Positions 6,364 through 6,696 of a stretch of 6,696 bases of DNA are shown piece by piece; position 1 is the first letter of the stretch, and every line of letters begins with the position of its first letter. The notes beneath the pieces are model-generated. The model made no database searches. It was not told where the DNA came from and saw only the letters and a list, made by a program, of their open reading frames with translations. This DNA is from Methanosarcinaceae archaeon (GTDB taxonomy: Archaea; Halobacteriota; Methanosarcinia; Methanosarcinales; Methanosarcinaceae). Made by a program: the position numbers and the translations under genes. The stretch is from contig JAUSPM010000245.1 of assembly GCA_030655675.1 (NCBI GenBank), positions 1 to 6,696 of the forward strand. Reading direction: 5' to 3'.

Positions 6364-6385
6364 ATTATAAACGAACAACGTTGTT
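6364..6385 (+). promoter_or_regulatory. Putative promoter with 12-bp palindrome before the small membrane gene
   Basis: ATTATAAA (6364-6371) resembles an archaeal TATA box and would place initiation near 6393. Immediately after it lies AACAACGTTGTT (6374-6385), a perfect palindrome placed between TATA and start site, where a repressor would act. The regulator is unknown. Confidence 0.35.
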
Positions 6386-6412
6386 TATTTAATGGTGATT
6401 GTAAAAGTTGTA

Positions 6413-6643
6413 ATGTGTTCATCATGTAATAAGGTAATAACGGAGGATGACATGAATTTTGGAGATTTTTTATTGTTCTTTATTGGTGGCTGGATTCTTG
6501 TAGTGATGGGTATTTTTGGTGGTATGGAAACATTAGTATTGATAGGATGTGTATCAGTTACATTTAGCTTTGCATTAATACGGCCTTGGGACAATATTCC
6601 TCTAACCCTCTTTTCTTGGCCAATGAGGTCTTATGCCATCTAA
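6413..6643 (+). CDS. Small putative membrane protein with N-terminal CxxC
   Basis: This is a 76-residue protein that I do not recognise. It starts MCSSCNK, a single CxxC knuckle as in small zinc-ribbon membrane proteins, followed by two hydrophobic segments (about 19-36 and 40-56) that would span the membrane as a hairpin, then a short polar and aromatic tail. The start is uncertain. ATG at 6392 adds 7 residues but coincides with the predicted transcription start and has no ribosome site. ATG at 6413 keeps the CxxC but also lacks one. ATG at 6452 has GGAGG 5 bases upstream and would give a 63-residue protein without CxxC. I chose 6413 as a compromise. The tail after about residue 56 overlaps an opposing open frame from the right edge, so one of the two may be wrong or the 3' end may be rearranged. 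Confidence 0.5.
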   Translation: MCSSCNKVITEDDMNFGDFLLFFIGGWILVVMGIFGGMETLVLIGCVSVTFSFALIRPWDNIPLTLFSWPMRSYAI

Positions 6644-6696
6644 AATCTCAATGTAGCCAATTCTTCTGATATCATGAGCAACAAGTTTCAACTTTG
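6602..6696 (-). CDS. Possible 3' end of a gene entering from the right edge (partial)
   Basis: On the minus strand one frame is open from the window edge to a TAG at 6602-6604. It encodes about 31 residues including KLKLVAHDIRRIGYIEILDG, then IRPHWPRKEG. The pattern of alternating hydrophobic and basic residues looks protein-like, but the length is too short to prove coding. It overlaps the small membrane protein gene by 42 bases tail to tail. I cannot name a family. Confidence 0.25.
   Translation of the reverse strand, partial: KLKLVAHDIRRIGYIEILDGIRPHWPRKEG

Larger units (their letters stand above)
6105..6412. other. 308-base AT-rich intergenic stretch
   Basis: After the terminator signals I see no gene with a credible start or coding pattern. 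Short open frames here on both strands have random composition. The right end holds a TATA-like element and a 12-bp palindrome described separately. Confidence 0.5.

Noticed and set aside
6186..6425. Minus-strand open frame of 79 codons in the AT-rich tail.
   Set aside because: Its composition looks random, with no ribosome site, no recognisable motif, and overlap with the terminator and promoter signals.

Overview
The window looks like a stretch of a euryarchaeal chromosome, most likely from the Methanosarcinales. The evidence is an archaeal Cdc48/VAT-type AAA+ ATPase, archaeal TATA boxes, strong Shine-Dalgarno sequences complementary to the archaeal 16S 3' end, and a HicB-like remnant of the kind common in Methanosarcina-type genomes. 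The genus cannot be fixed from this sequence.

Left part (1-1955, minus strand): two overlapping genes form a small operon, transcribed right to left. The first (873-1955) is a 360-residue protein that I do not recognise. The second (44-898) starts at a TTG inside the end of the first and carries a PD-(D/E)XK nuclease-like signature (P53-D54 ... E67-C68-K69). A nuclease-like protein translationally linked to an unknown partner, in AT-rich DNA, is the best candidate here for an undescribed (possibly defence or DNA-processing) system, but no function is proven.

Centre (1956-2603): a 648-base gap between divergent operons. It holds the promoter of the left operon, a decayed HicB-family antitoxin gene with an in-frame TAG (2106-2258, minus), and a structured regulatory region for the right operon. 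That region contains an exact CTAAC-N5-GTTAG palindrome, the operator reported for the heat-shock regulator HSR1 of Archaeoglobus fulgidus, several further CTAAC half-sites spaced close to whole helical turns, and three downstream inverted repeats.

Right part (2604-6104, plus strand): the operon is hsr1-like regulator, then cdc48, then hsp20, in the same gene order reported for A. fulgidus AF1298-AF1297-AF1296. The first two genes overlap by ATGA and the last two are 22 bases apart. The expected logic is autorepression by the regulator at its own operator. Stress would relieve it, giving coordinated production of an unfoldase (Cdc48) and a holdase (Hsp20).

Right end (6105-6696): an AT-rich tail with a probable terminator, a promoter with a 12-bp palindrome, a small putative membrane protein with a CxxC motif, and a weakly supported open frame entering from the right edge on the minus strand.
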